Source of the DNA: Anthostomella pinea
Taxonomy: Eukaryota; Ascomycota; Sordariomycetes; Xylariales; Xylariaceae
NCBI GenBank assembly: GCA_963556695.1
Contig: CAUWAG010000003.1
Span: 6,200,001 to 6,264,000 of the forward strand
DNA: 64,000 bases
Direction: 5' to 3'
The notes below the pieces were generated by a model. That model was not told the DNA's origin. It worked only from the letters and a program-made list of their open reading frames with translations, and did not search any database. This document shows positions 1 to 10,928 of this stretch, piece after piece; within the stretch, counting starts at the first letter, position 1, and every line of letters begins with the position of its first letter. The translations under genes and the position numbers were made by a program.

Positions 1-667
1 ACTAGCGTGGTGGATGCCTGGAGACTTTTGGAGGGTCAGTGTACCCTGCATCCCCGCATGCGCGATCCGACCTTGATGTGACGAAGGCCCTTCCTTCGGC
101 TTCTAGATGCACTTGACGGTGAAGAGGATGGATTTTCGCGCTCTGAGGAGGCGAAGAGAATGGGTTAAGTTTGCACTGGCCTGGGTATCACAGTACGAGA
201 CCCTGTATTTCTGGTGTCACAGGAAGGATGGTAATCAGGCAACCGAGATCCAATATTGAAAGAGCGTGTGGGGCGCAACACTACTACCACAATCCGAATT
301 TTGTGTTGCCAGGCTGCAAAATTTCCCACGGTCCCCGGCTTTGCCACTGATTATTTCGTGTTACCAGGCTACCGAGTTTTCATCCTTGGGCTTTGGTCAC
401 AAATTCGAGAAAAAGAGTCAAGCGATGGACGAGCAAGGCCTTGCAGGCTTCCATACGCCACTGCCAGGCCACTGCGTGGATGGCATCATCCGAGAGGAAG
501 ACTACTTGTCGTCTTGCTGGATTTTTATACGTATAGGGCGTTGACCTACCTCTAGCGTCGTGTTATCGAGTAGTCTTACTGGTCAGCATTTACCATTCAT
601 CATTCATCAACGCCAGTCCCACTTCCATTTTGTTTTGCAATATAGTCGACACACGCAACAGATCACT
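1..667. other. Left-edge non-coding stretch
   Basis: No convincing gene is visible. The short overlapping ORFs here have no recognisable protein character. The last ~100 bases, rich in pyrimidines and CA, lead directly into the ATG of the small secreted-protein-like pseudogene and could be its promoter and 5' UTR. Confidence 0.4.
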
Positions 668-988
668 ATGATTTCATAGATTGAAATTGCCCTCTTCTCC
701 CTTGCTCTCGCGCCAGTACCCTCCGTTGCGGTCTCCAAGGTTACAATTGACGACACTGAAGTCACTATCGGATCTCCGGTCTATCTGGATGATGCAGGCA
801 CATATTACAAATTCTATAACGGGGTGCACAAACCAGAAAAGTTTGGAGTTACGGTACTAGAGTGTAAAGTAACTAAGAAGGATGGCGAGAAGGGCAAGAA
901 GGTTGTCGAGCAGTACGAGCACGATATCGAGGTTACCAATAGGCTATACGAAGCCTTTCTAGATATATTACAGTTCGGCTGCAAGTGA
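668..988 (+). pseudogene. Small secreted-protein-like ORF with premature stop at codon 4
   Basis: The reading frame runs from ATG to TGA over 107 codons and is interrupted only by a TAG at 677-679, the fourth codon. A single C-to-T change in CAG would create it, which is the CpA-to-TpA change typical of RIP. Read through, the first ~20 residues form a hydrophobic segment (IALFSLALAPVPSVA) like a signal peptide. A short Lys/Glu-rich, beta-prone mature region with two cysteines follows. Size and leader resemble fungal small secreted proteins (effector-like), but I recognise no family. The ORF lies ~230 bp from an AT-rich RIP-like block, so mutation leaking out of the repeat is a natural explanation. 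The last bases of the ORF and its 3' flank recur at 3878-3933, so the ORF may itself belong to a repeat. Confidence 0.5.
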
Positions 989-1021
989 CTATGAAAATAA
1001 CTTTATTAATATAGGTAAATG
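966..1021 (+). repeat. 56-bp direct repeat, left copy
   Basis: This stretch aligns without gaps to 3878-3933 with 48 of 56 bases identical. Six of the eight differences are transitions. It covers the last codons of the small pseudogene plus an AT-rich tail with polyadenylation-like sequence. The two copies bracket the AT-rich block. Confidence 0.7.
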
Positions 1022-1695
1022 TGAGATTCTAGAAGGGTCACAAGCCTTGGAGGTGTGAGCGGTCGCTGCAAATGTTGTTGTCATTCTCAAGTATGCTCGG
1101 CAGGGCTAATCTACAGCTAAATACCATACTACACCATGCCATGGTGAATCCACTGTTCCCTTGACAGCCCCCTAGTGGGTACTGCATCTAAGGGCACCAT
1201 ATCTGTGATCCAATATCTGAAACTAACGTTTAAATAAATGCTTTTGAAAGCGATTATTTTTCAAAAACAAGCCTTTTTAGCTTTTTCCCTATATATCGGC
1301 TTTAACTTTTTAATGCTTTTCAAACGCTATTTTAACATAATAACTCATAATATAATAACTTAAATTACTATAATAATAACGACGGGCTTTTTTATTTACA
1401 GTAATAATGATTTCAAAGATATTAAGTTTATTAAAGTTTATAAGTTCATGTTATTAAACGTCGTAAATGAAGCTGTTTTAGTTGTTTTATAAAGTAAAAA
1501 CGAGCTTTTTATTACTTTTTAAACGTTTAAAATAAGAGATTTTCTTATAAAGTTATTAATAAGTTTATAATATAAGTAAACCGAGTTAGTAAGAATAACA
1601 CGCTTAAAATAAGTTATAATTAATAAAAAAGCGTGTTATATCTTTTTATATACATTTTTAATAAAAGTATTTATTTATTTTTTATTCATAGCTTT

Positions 1696-2088
1696 TGTGA
1701 TGGATCAACTATCCATCAGGTGGTTGGTAGGGCAGACACGTTGCCGCCGCACAGATAGCTAGATAATTGTGGGTTGGGATTTGGGATCAATCCCACCACC
1801 AGATTGAGCTGATTGTTGGATTAAAGGTGAGCACAGAGGGCACCTTGATAGGTAGACACCGGAACCTAGTTGTTCCGTCCCGATCCAGCCCCCTCTGGCA
1901 CAAAACTGCCACGGTCGCACAAGGACACTCCAGACACACAGAATACACACACACACTTCAACCTCACGATTGGCTCAAATCTGACACTGGTGCTGCAGAT
2001 CTTTCTTCCCCTCCTCACCAAAGTATTTTTGTTCAACAGAGGTCATTGCTGGGCATCTTCGTCCAAACCTTCTGCTTGCCCCGTGACA
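1696..2088. mobile_element. Solo LTR A (393 bp), TSD GCTTT
   Basis: A balanced-composition island in the AT-rich block starts TGTGATGG and ends CCCCGTGACA, a near-inverted pair. It is flanked by perfect 5-bp direct repeats GCTTT at 1691-1695 and 2089-2093. Size, TG..CA ends and 5-bp duplication fit a solo LTR. The target duplication lies in mutated DNA while the insert itself is not mutated, so insertion came after RIP of the host block. Confidence 0.75.
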
Positions 2089-2256
2089 GCTTTAAAAGCG
2101 TTATTGTATTGTTAAAAATAGAACATAATATTGAAAAATATAAAATAAACGGTCTTGAAACTTTTAAAATCTTATAAGCTTTAAATTATCACGTTTATAG
2201 TAATATAAATAGTGTTAAATATACGATTAAGTCGTTAAAATCTTTTTATTTTATAA

Positions 2257-2457
2257 TGTTGGATCTATGCGATTCCACATTCAAACCATCTATACCAAAC
2301 CCACATGTATGATTAGATAAGAGATTAGATACCGGATTGTGAGGTCACTTAGCCAGACCTGCGAGTCCAGCTAGACCTCCCAATCCAACCATCAGCAACA
2401 TCATGACCTTGACCCAATACTCGAGTATTATGATGATCGTTCAAGCCTGTTCCAACA
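2257..2457. mobile_element. Solo LTR B (201 bp), TGTTGGA..TCCAACA
   Basis: The ends are perfect 7-bp inverted repeats, TGTTGGA and TCCAACA, common in Ty1/copia-type LTRs. The flanks share ATAA (2253-2256 and 2458-2461), a 4-bp duplication. A 5-bp duplication would need one mismatch. Interior composition is balanced while both flanks are AT-rich. Confidence 0.65.
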
Positions 2458-2816
2458 ATAAAATATTTAATTCTCTTTTTGTAGAGCGTGATTTTAATAG
2501 TGTTTGAAGTAAGTTTTTTTGCTATTTAATTAACGTTATTTTAAACGTGAATAAAACCTATTTTAAAGAAGTGTAAAAAAATTGCAGTTGATAAAGGCAT
2601 AAAAAAGAGCTTTAATAAATATTATTTTAGTAAAGTAATAAGTATGTTAATTAATATGTTTCTTTTATTTAAAACTAATACTCTTTTTGTTGCCGATAAA
2701 AATTAACAACTTAAAGTCTTACTTTTAGTAAGCCGCCAATTTATCACCTCTATTATAATAATCGAAATTGAAGCGATAATGTTATAAACCTATTTATAAA
2801 GTGAATTAACTTAAAT

Positions 2817-2973
2817 TGTGACGGAACGCTCACTATAACTACCATGCCACGGCTGTTCCTCTCAAAAGGATGTCGAATATCAAGCGTGGCGGCTTGAAAT
2901 TCAATGGTGGTGCATATACTTATGTCCGGGCTTCAGGGCTCACCACATAGGCTACCTGTACCAGACCATGACA
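2817..2973. mobile_element. Solo LTR C (157 bp), TSD TAAAT
   Basis: The island begins TGTGACGG and ends CCATGACA. Perfect 5-bp direct repeats TAAAT lie at 2812-2816 and 2974-2978. It is short for an LTR, so a small non-autonomous (TRIM-like) element is an alternative. Confidence 0.65.
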
Positions 2974-3109
2974 TAAATTAAAAGATTTTAATTTAAAGCT
3001 TATGAAAAGTTAATAAATTATAGTATAAACAAGCTTGTTTCGGCTTAAAAAATTAAATTCAATACTAAAGCTTATAAACATCCGCATAATTTTAAGCAAG
3101 TTAAGTTAT

Positions 3110-3323
3110 TGTGACGGCCTGCACAGACCTTCCCACATGACAAGCAGATACTTCCCAATAGGGGAAGGATCTGACCAGAGGATCCCCTTAAAGGGGCAAC
3201 CTCCCACTGTACCTACCTCTCTCTCTCTCTTCCTTTCCTCTCTAGTCTTGAAATTCTCGTCAATAGAGTGATAGCTGCTTGCTGCCGGCCATGTCTCAGC
3301 TCCTCAGTACGCTCGCCGTGACG
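3110..3323. mobile_element. Solo LTR D (214 bp), TSD GTTAT
   Basis: The island begins TGTGACGGC and ends GCCGTGACG, imperfect inverted ends. It is flanked by GTTAT at 3105-3109 and 3324-3328. The first eight bases equal those of LTR C, so the two families are probably related. A CT-rich run (CTCTCTCTCT) lies near its centre. Confidence 0.65.
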
Positions 3324-3877
3324 GTTATAATAAAGTTATTATAAGTTTTTTAAAGAAAAGGGCTTGGTATTATTTCGGAAAATTTTAAGCTGTAATAATT
3401 CAGTCTAGTTAAATGCGAAGTTTAAAAATCCTGTAATAACTATCGAAGATTTTGATACTCAAAAGTTTAAATTTTAAGCTAAATAAAATTATGATAATTT
3501 TGTTACTTTTAGGCTTAATATTTAAGTAAAATTTTTAACTTATTCAATATAACGTTTAATAATAGCAAAAAGGTCGGGCTAGCAGTAAAAAAGAACGAAA
3601 TGTAAATAAACGGCATTAAAAATGCGTCGCTATAACTTAAAACCCAAATGCTTTTAAAGTTAATTTAATACCTAAATATAATAAGATAGTAACGATATTA
3701 AGATAATAATAAAAAACCGAAAACTAGCTATAAAAAGCCAGTAAAGTAAGATACCCGAGCCAAAGCGTTTAAAAGAGTAATATCGGGACGGAATCGAAAG
3801 TAAAACGAAATTAAAGCGAAATTAAAAAGTTTTTGAACTAATATTAATTAAGTTAAAAACGAAATAATATATTCAAC

Positions 3878-3933
3878 TATTACAATTCGGCGACAAGTAA
3901 CCATAAAAATAACTTTATTAATACACGTAAATG
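3878..3933 (+). repeat. 56-bp direct repeat, right copy
   Basis: This is the partner of 966-1021 (48/56 identical, no gaps). G-to-A changes dominate relative to the left copy, as expected if this copy was exposed to RIP. Confidence 0.65.
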
Positions 3934-4023
3934 AAAACCTATAAAGCCAGCTAGGTAATAAGATCTAGTATATATAAAGGTTGGATCTTTAAAGCTATGG
4001 GGTTGCTACTTAGTGCCGTGACA

Positions 4024-5042
4024 AGATGAGATCCTTGGGATTATCGCATCTAAAACGAAGGAGGAAGGCGGCCAGACCGTTTTCCGTTATGTGCGTGAAA
4101 TGCCAGGTTTCCATAGTCTGAGCTATCAGCACAGCCGCCCCCATGAAGTGTGTAAGAAAAGCATGAAGGCCGGCATCGTACGAGTGTGGAGGATCGCAGA
4201 CCATATCGATCAAAAGGGCTAGGCCGTCCGTGAGCTTCGACCGCAGAATTGGGGTTTCGACCAACGTTTCTCTGTGACGAAGTCGTACGGAACACCCTTC
4301 TTTGCCGGTTTTGCCTCCACTACCAAGGAACATAAGGCGTCTGAACCACTCCCATACCCTGCTTCCTCCCAATTTTGTTCTTTCGGTAAGATACGTCCAG
4401 GAGGCCTGTATGGCTGAACCTTTGCTAACAAGACCCTTTGCATGAACAGAAGAAATAATCTTTACCAACAGGTATTACCTGAAGAAAAACTTTGCCGCAG
4501 CCCCCCAACCACTTCCCAGGTCAAGCATGAGATGGGTATGTACAATTTTGAGTCTCTTATTACCCCATTTGGCCATGACCTGGGCGCGAACTTTCTTCTA
4601 GCCTGTGTCAAGAGCTTTTACTCCCGAGACACGCATTATGACTCCATTTTTCTCGGCAAAACATCTCAAAGGAGTAATTACTAACTTTAATCTGCCAACA
4701 GGCACTCACTGCAATAATGTATAAGATGATGTATGGCGCAACCATCGAGTGGGAAGGCAAGGACATTGCAGTCATGTGCAAGTCCAAGGATATCAGAAAA
4801 AATTCATCAGGGACAAGACCAAGGAGCAGCAATTGGGGCAGGACATGCACCCAGAGTTCCAGGATATATATGCGGACCTGTTCGTCCGCCAGGATAAGGA
4901 AGACCCGGGATTTGGTGAAGTTGCCGAGAGGCTCGAAGGTACTGACGAAAAACACTGGGGGTGGGTTGCTGAGCCTGAGCCTGAGCTTGATCCTGCGGTC
5001 CGAGCTGCTCTTGAGGCTGAACTGGCGGATTTACTTGATTAG
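4024..5042 (+). pseudogene. Decayed multi-exon gene of unknown function
   Basis: Three exons can be followed: about 4024-4385, 4450-4535 and 4702-5042. Both introns are canonical (4386-4449 GTAAGA..CAG with branch CTAAC; 4536-4701 GTATGT..CAG with branch TACTAAC), and phases match across both. Two lesions break the frame. One is a TAG near 4220, one C-to-T step from CAG (GGCTAGGCC). The other is a one-base deficit in the A-run at 4796-4802. The C-terminal part is strongly coding, with an acidic end (AEPEPELDPAVRAALEAEL). The 5' end is missing and abuts the RIP block at a CCGTGACA LTR-like terminus. I do not recognise the family. The ORF on the opposite strand over 4010-4468 is judged a shadow. 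Confidence 0.45.
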
Positions 5043-5416
5043 TGTGGCGTTAGAAGAGGAGGAGGTTAGGATAAGATTGTTATACATTGATCTTACTTCA
5101 ACCTCGTTGCGAGCTTCTTATGCTAGGACACTAGAAACAGGAAGCTTTCGTAACTTGTCGGGAAATTGTATATAACAATGGGCCCTCTCGACTGCACCTC
5201 GCTCCATCTGTACGGGACCCCTGGTCCTAGCCAGCAGCGTCGAGTAGCGCAATCCCCACGCAGATGGCGTGCTTCTCCTCCTGTTCATCCAATGACCCCG
5301 CGTAGCGGTATGCCCTTATGCCCTGTGAGGTACGTATCTCTTGTCGTTCAGCTACCCATGTCCTTTCGCGCTTTCGGCAGTTCCCATCCGTCTTTCTTCT
5401 CTTTGCGTAACGAACC

Positions 5417-7269
5417 ATGGCGGACACAAATCCAAAGGACCAGCGCACCTCAAGCGACCGTGAAGCAACCCTCTACATCGACGCTTCAAACAGCGCTGCG
5501 GTACAGGCGCTGTCGCACTCCGATCCCAAGTTCGACCTTATCACTATCGAAGCCAAAGCGGCCACTCAGGCCGAACATGCCATGCCACTCCGTCAAGCCA
5601 TCAAACTCTACCCCAAAGCAATCCTCTGGTCTATCTTCTTCTCCACAGCCATTGCCATGGAGGGCTACGATCTCGTACTCGTCCAGTCCTTCTTCGCCTT
5701 CCCGGCATTCGCGGAGAAGTACGGAGTGCTCGATAGCAAGGGCAAGTACGGCATCCCTGCTCCATGGCAGGCTGGCCTCTCCAATGGTGCACGGGTGGGT
5801 GAGATACTAGGCCTCTTTGTAAATGGCATTGTGTGTGATAAATTCGGATTCAGAAAGACCATGGTTGGCACGCTTGTGCTGCTGTGCGGACTGATCTTTA
5901 TCCCGTTCTTCGCTCAAAATATCGAGACCATCCAGGTCGGCCAGATCTTGCTCGGTATACCATGGGGTGTATTCCAGACCTTGACTACGGCGTATGCTGC
6001 CGAGGTCTGTCCTGTCGCGCTCAGGGGGTATCTGACGACGTATGTGAACATGATGTGGGGGCTGGGCCAGCTCCTCGCTTCTGGCGTGCTGCGAGCGATG
6101 CTGAAAAGGACGGATCAATGGGCGTATAGGATACCATTTGCGCTGCAGTGGATGTGGCCGGTACCACTCATCGTGGGCATTGCGCTTGCACCAGAGTTCG
6201 TGATCCATGACGTTTCCGCAGGATTAGTTACATCGCTGACGTTGCTTTCACCAGATCGCCATGGTGGCTCGTCCGCAAAGGCCGCCACGGTGAAGCGAAG
6301 ACGTCTCTACGACGACTCTCGCAGAGCTCCAATACTGAGCTTGATCACACGCTCTCAATGATGCGGTACACCAATGAGATTGAGAAGGAGGTCTCTGCAG
6401 GCACCAGCTACATCGACTGCTTCCGCGGCGTTCATTTGCGCAGGACGGAGATCACGTGCTTTACTTGGGTCATTCAGGCAGCAAGTGGTGCGTCGTTCAT
6501 GGGATACGCCGCATAGTAAGCATTGTTCCAGCAAGAGCATGGCACACTGGATGGCTGACAGCTTTTGCAGTTTCTTCGAGCAAGCCGGCCTCCCCACAAG
6601 CATCTCCTTCGACTTCTCCATCTCCCTCTACGCCGTCGCTATGATCGGTGTAGCAATTTCCTGGTTCGCCATGACCTACCTTGGCCGCCGCACAATCTAC
6701 CTCTCTGGCCTAAGCGCCATGTTCGTTGTGCTGATAACAATTGGCTTCGTCAATATCTCCCCCTCCAAGGGTACCTCTTACGCTACTGGGAGCCTACTCC
6801 TACTGTTCACGTTATGCTACGATATTACGATCGGTACAGTAGCTTACAGTATCGTGGCGGAGATGCCGAGTAGTCGACTCAGGACGAAGACGATTGTCTT
6901 GGCGAGGAATCTGTATAATGTACAGGGTATCACCAATGGGGTCATTACCCCTTACGTAAGTACTTCACCTCTGCTACGAGTGCAGCAATATCACCTACTC
7001 ATGACTTACCGCAGATGTTGAACCCGGATGCTTGGAACTGGAAAGGCAAAGCCGGCTTCTTCTGGGCTGGCCTTGCTCTTCTCTGCCTGATATGGACTTT
7101 CTTCCGTCTGCCCGAGCCTAAGGGACGCACATATGCGGAGCTGGATCTCTTGTTCGAGCAGAAGGTCTCCGCGAGAAAGTTCAGGGATGCTGTCGTCGAT
7201 ACGTTCGAGAGTCCACACCACACCACCGAGGTGGAGATGACGACAAAAGATGCAATAAAAAATGGTTGA
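5417..7269 (+). CDS. MFS sugar permease, alpha-glucoside (maltose) type
   Basis: Proton-coupled import of alpha-glucosides such as maltose across the plasma membrane is the likely role. Exons 5417-6195, 6255-6515, 6571-6955 and 7015-7269 encode 559 residues, the usual length for this family. All three introns (59, 55 and 59 nt) are GT-AG with consistent phases. Sugar-porter marks are present: DKFGFRKT in the loop between helices 2 and 3, the PESPWWL motif restored across intron 1, AEVCPVALRGYLTTYVNMMW in the helix 5-6 region typical of maltose permeases, and PEPKGRTYAELD at the end of helix 12. The N-terminus is soluble and the C-terminus short. It converges on the glycosyltransferase gene, stop to stop 160 bp apart. 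Substrate is inferred from family resemblance only. Confidence 0.88.
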
Positions 7270-7428
7270 GAGTTTAACGTGTTGAAAGTAGACCACTACA
7301 TGCAAGTGGATGGATCTAAAAGATGAGGTTTTTTTTTTTTTTTTGGAATAATGAGGTGTGATTTAGGAAATCTACACGTCTGGAAGGAAAACCCGTCGCA
7401 GTAAAACATATCAGTCTAGTCCTGCCAC

Positions 7429-8958
7429 CTAATCCGCCCCAGTCCCAGCCCTCGCCCCCTTTTCCGCCACACCTTCACTCTGGACCTCCTCGCCATTGTG
7501 AACCTCGATGTCGTCGTCGTGGCGGGTCATCCAGCCATGGTCAGCCAGGGTGCACCAGGCGAAGATTTCGAGCACCGGATAGCAATGGTCGAGTCGGAAA
7601 CGCGCCCCAGACTTTGTGTCCGAGGTAGGGGTACTTTCTGGCAAGACCTCCGTAGGTCGCGGCTCGGAAGTAGATGAAGTGGGCTGCGTAGAGAACCCTG
7701 TGGGAAAAGGGAGCGTCAGTGGCTGTTTCGAGAATGGTTGATGGAGCTTGTGCGCGGATGGGAGGGTACTCACGCCATCCAGTGACAGTTGTACATGGTC
7801 CACATCCAGGTCAGGATGTAGACCCAGGACCAGATCGGCTTGAGCAGGTAATCGACCATCTTGCGGGTCGAGTAGGGATGTTTCCTGGCCACCAATGTCA
7901 GTTCCGGGGATTGATTCGCCTCGTTCTAGACATGCATAGGAGGACACCTACTTCCACAGAGCCAGAACCCAGGATTGGCAGACACAGCCCGCATGAAATA
8001 GTGAATGCCGTCCCGCTGCCAGCGCAACATCTGCTTGACATAGCGGCTGTCAGGCATGACCTCCGTTGTGACCTCGGCCTCCGGCGCGTTCTGTATGCAC
8101 AGCTTCCAGCCATGCTCCTGGACCCAGTGGGACAGGAAGACGTCTCCGGTGTTGCGCAGCCGGCCGCCGGAGAACTCGTGTGTGAAGGCGTGGGCGAAGT
8201 CGGGCACTTTGAAGATCACGGCGCTCGCAAAGACGGTGCGGCCCGAGAGAAACCAGCATCCGCCGTCGGCTGCGTAGCGCATGGCTTGGATGTTATTCTG
8301 GCCGTTTAGGGCGTGCATGGCGGCTGCCTCGTAGGAGGTGATGGTGTGGGGGTTCTGGCGCTCAAGGGGAATTTCTGCACTGCGGTTGGGGATTATAAGT
8401 ATATGACTCTCGTAACCATGGATCGTCTAGTAGTAAAGGACTTAGACTTACCTCTGCAGACCGCATGTAGCTCCAACCTCAGGGTCCTCGAAAGGGGCGA
8501 GCAGATGAGGCATCAGTGTGTTCTCCTCGCTCGGCCAGAAGACATCATCATCAACAAGAGCCAGGATCTCTCCAGTGGCAGCATCGATGCCACACTGGAG
8601 CTGTCGTCGCTTGTTAGCCTCAGGTGCCATCAGCACAGTAATCTTTGCCGAGGCGTCCTCGACTGGCTCGACCAGCTGCTGGACATTCTTGAAATCGCGC
8701 TCCACAGTGACGATGATGATCTCGCGAGGCTTGTGCTGGAGCCACAGGCGAAGGCAGTCGGCAAAGGCGTCATCGGTGTCGATGGTGGGCACGATGATGC
8801 TGACGTCTTTCGAGGAGTAGGTCGGGTCCTGGGTCAGTGGAACAGGGCGGGACTTCTTGGCGTGGTGAGAAGAGACGAATCGCTCGTAGAGGTCCCAGAC
8901 CCTGGGTATGTCCTGTCAGACGTGATACTCACCATTGTGCTCCCAGAAGAAGTGCCAT
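7429..8958 (-). CDS. Family-2 glycosyltransferase, polysaccharide synthase type (frameshift near C-terminus)
   Basis: Membrane glycosyltransferase of the hyaluronan/cellulose synthase superfamily, like the fungal type 2 GT needed for hyphal surface polysaccharide. Proposed exons on the minus strand: 8958-8933, 8901-8452, 8379-7948, 7884-7774 and 7697-7429. Seen: IIVPT start of the GT-A fold, ALVDDDVFW (DxD, ~residue 125), NTGDVFLSHW (acceptor acid region), QMLRWQRDG (QxxRW), then hydrophobic segments. Three oddities: intron 1 would be only 31 nt although donor, branch (CTGAC) and acceptor are canonical; intron 3 needs a weak donor (GTGTCC); and in the last exon the frame giving YAAHFIYFRAATYGG differs from the one giving YPVLEIFAWCTLADHGW. 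The last means a one-base lesion or error near 7600-7620. Intact function is doubtful unless that is a sequencing error. Confidence 0.7.
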
Positions 8959-10198
8959 CTCGCTGATTTGATCGTGAGGTGTTATTATGTCTAAGTTGGA
9001 GGCGGTGTAGTGTTCGAGGCTGTCGAGATGGATCTGAAACGCCTCAGAGGTGGGGAGGCAAGCAATATTTATGCCCTTACATGCCCCATTAGCTGAACTT
9101 CAGTCGGTAGCGAAATGAAGTTTGTCACGTAGCAAATGGTGTCACTGGTAAGCTTGGGACCGAGCATGAGCCACTTGCAGCATTGCCACATGATCCCGCA
9201 ATTATCAGACGAGAGGGGGAAAAAGAGTACCACAAAGAAACTGCATGTTGTCCACGTCAACCGTGAATATGCTATCGGAGAATATTCCACTTGTGAGTAT
9301 TTATATAGCTGTGAATGAGGCAGGTTCAATAGCCGCCCAGTGAATCACAGTGTGCGTCCGACGGTTCAGAAGAACGAAGACCACGGTGTTGAGGTAGGGC
9401 CAAAGAGACCGAATGACAAGCAGTGAGTTAGCGTTGACAGACTGATACAGATACCGCCAATCTGGCACCCAAACAAAGAGACCGGGAGACCAGGTGATCC
9501 ACGTCTTACGTGGTAAGACTGATTCACCCGTCTTGGGGGCTTGTCTGGCCTCCTTGCATCATCACCACATTGGCATCCAAACCTCAGGCATCACCACGTG
9601 ATCCGGAGAATGACCAGTGGCACAAGAGACTAATGAAATCAACTGCGTAATAGAAAAGGTCCAGTGTGCATTCTCACTGGCCGCATGATTTCGGTCGTAA
9701 AATATTTCCTATGAATCCACTATCGCCATCACACCACCGAATATCCAGGGCTTGCCTCCCCATACAGACGATTAATTACTGCTCTACCGACCACGTGCTG
9801 AAATGTGGCATTCTGTTGAAGCTGATGAATTGAACGTCTTATTCTATTTGCTGCCCCTTCTTGCTACCACTGAAACGGGTCAGTGGGAAATCAGCCCCAA
9901 CACCTGAAAACTTTATGGCGGCAGCAAACATACGGATTTTGAGGCCTCTGCCCGTGAATAGATGGCCCGGCACAGGGAAAAAGCTCAAATATGTCTGTGG
10001 TGAGCACCTTGTCAATCTATATGCCATTCGTGAGCCTATATGCGAGGGGCGGGTTCGTGGATGTCGTAATCTGGCCCCTTAACCCAATTGCAACGCGTCC
10101 ATATGTCGTAGAGTTCCGCCTAGGGAAACTCGGTAACCCTTATATTCATGGGACTAGTCCTTGATACGCTCGTGTTCACCCGTTCTTCGAGGTAACTA
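8959..10198. other. Intergenic, no gene seen
   Basis: The first ~110 bases hold a TATA-like stretch and a pyrimidine-rich leader that fit the promoter of the glycosyltransferase. The remainder has no protein-like ORF. An inverted repeat CCACGT-CTT-ACGTGG lies near 9500. Nothing else stands out. Confidence 0.4.
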
Positions 10199-10928
10199 CT
10201 AGTTCACTCTTCGCGGCACAGCGCAAGGATCTCTGCCGTATACAACAGAGACCAAGCATCCGTAGGCGCCTTCAGTGATACCCTTAGCTTTGGCTGCCTG
10301 GCAGCGCCAGCTACCAAAGTAATACCATACGACTGCACGTCCACCACCAATGTAACCGATGTCGTGAACATAATCGACGTCCCACCACATGCTGGTAGAC
10401 CAGAGCGCCTCCAAGTTCTGCCGTGTGATGAGCGCTTCGGCGCCTTCGATGCGCAAGACCCGGCTGCGGCCCGCTGCGGGATCTTCTCTGCTGCCGTATC
10501 GGTTCCAGAAGATGTTGGGCTTGGCGTCTCCGAACTTGTACTCTCCTCTGGTAGCCTCAGCCTTTAGCTTCGCTGCATGTCGATGCTCGAAGAAGATTGA
10601 CTTGGCGGCCGAAGTGTTAGGGTGTTCGTCGGTTGGGCCATTGATGTGCAAAGACTTGATAGGACCTTTGCTCCTGATGGCCGCTAGCATGGTGGTGTGG
10701 GAGGTGTAGGAAGGTAGGCCCATGATCCAAAGCGCTGTGTTCCCTTCGTCCTCGAGACTCTGCGGAATGTTCGCTTGAATTCCCAAGTCGCCACTGTAGT
10801 TGGCGCTGATGCCTGTGTACGTCCTGGCCTACACGAAGCTGTCAGCGGGGTGAAAATAAATAAGTAAAGTCCCATGACTCTTTACTTACAGCGGTAGCAC
10901 ACTGGTTAGGAGGTTGGTAGGTAGCCAT
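10199..10928 (-). CDS. RRM-like domain protein, uncharacterised
   Basis: Two exons (10928-10890 and 10828-10199, 61-nt intron, GTAAGT..TAG with branch GCTGAC) give 222 residues. The centre carries an RNP-fold-like stretch: TALWIMGLP (beta-1/RNP2-like), a helix with MLAAIRSKG, IKSLHI (beta-2), then AAKSIFFEHRHAAKLKAEA where RNP1 would lie. This matches a recurring Pezizomycotina protein with a weak RRM. RNA binding is inferred, since the canonical aromatic RNP1 residues are poorly kept. Start chosen because the short first exon gives an ATG and the reading frame of exon 2 has none near its beginning. No operon-like partners. Confidence 0.7.

Larger units (their letters stand above)
1235..4021. 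repeat. AT-rich, RIP-like degenerate repeat block
   Basis: The background is dominated by TA, TTAA and AAA runs with almost no CpA and no ORF, unlike the balanced composition on either side. This is the classic look of transposon DNA destroyed by RIP in Pezizomycotina. No coding remnant can be read. Composition returns to normal sharply at 4021, just after CCGTGACA, which resembles an LTR 3' end. Four balanced islands inside the block are annotated separately as solo LTRs. Confidence 0.8.

Noticed and set aside
4010..4468. 152-codon minus-strand ORF
   Set aside because: It overlaps plus-strand exons joined by strong splice signals with matching phases, and its product has no recognisable features. 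Judged a shadow.
5166..5810. 214-codon plus-strand ORF overlapping the permease start
   Set aside because: It is a Ser/Pro/Arg-rich out-of-frame shadow of the permease exon.
7330..7347. Poly-T run after the permease gene
   Set aside because: A simple homopolymer between convergent genes. No retrotransposon tail or duplication accompanies it.
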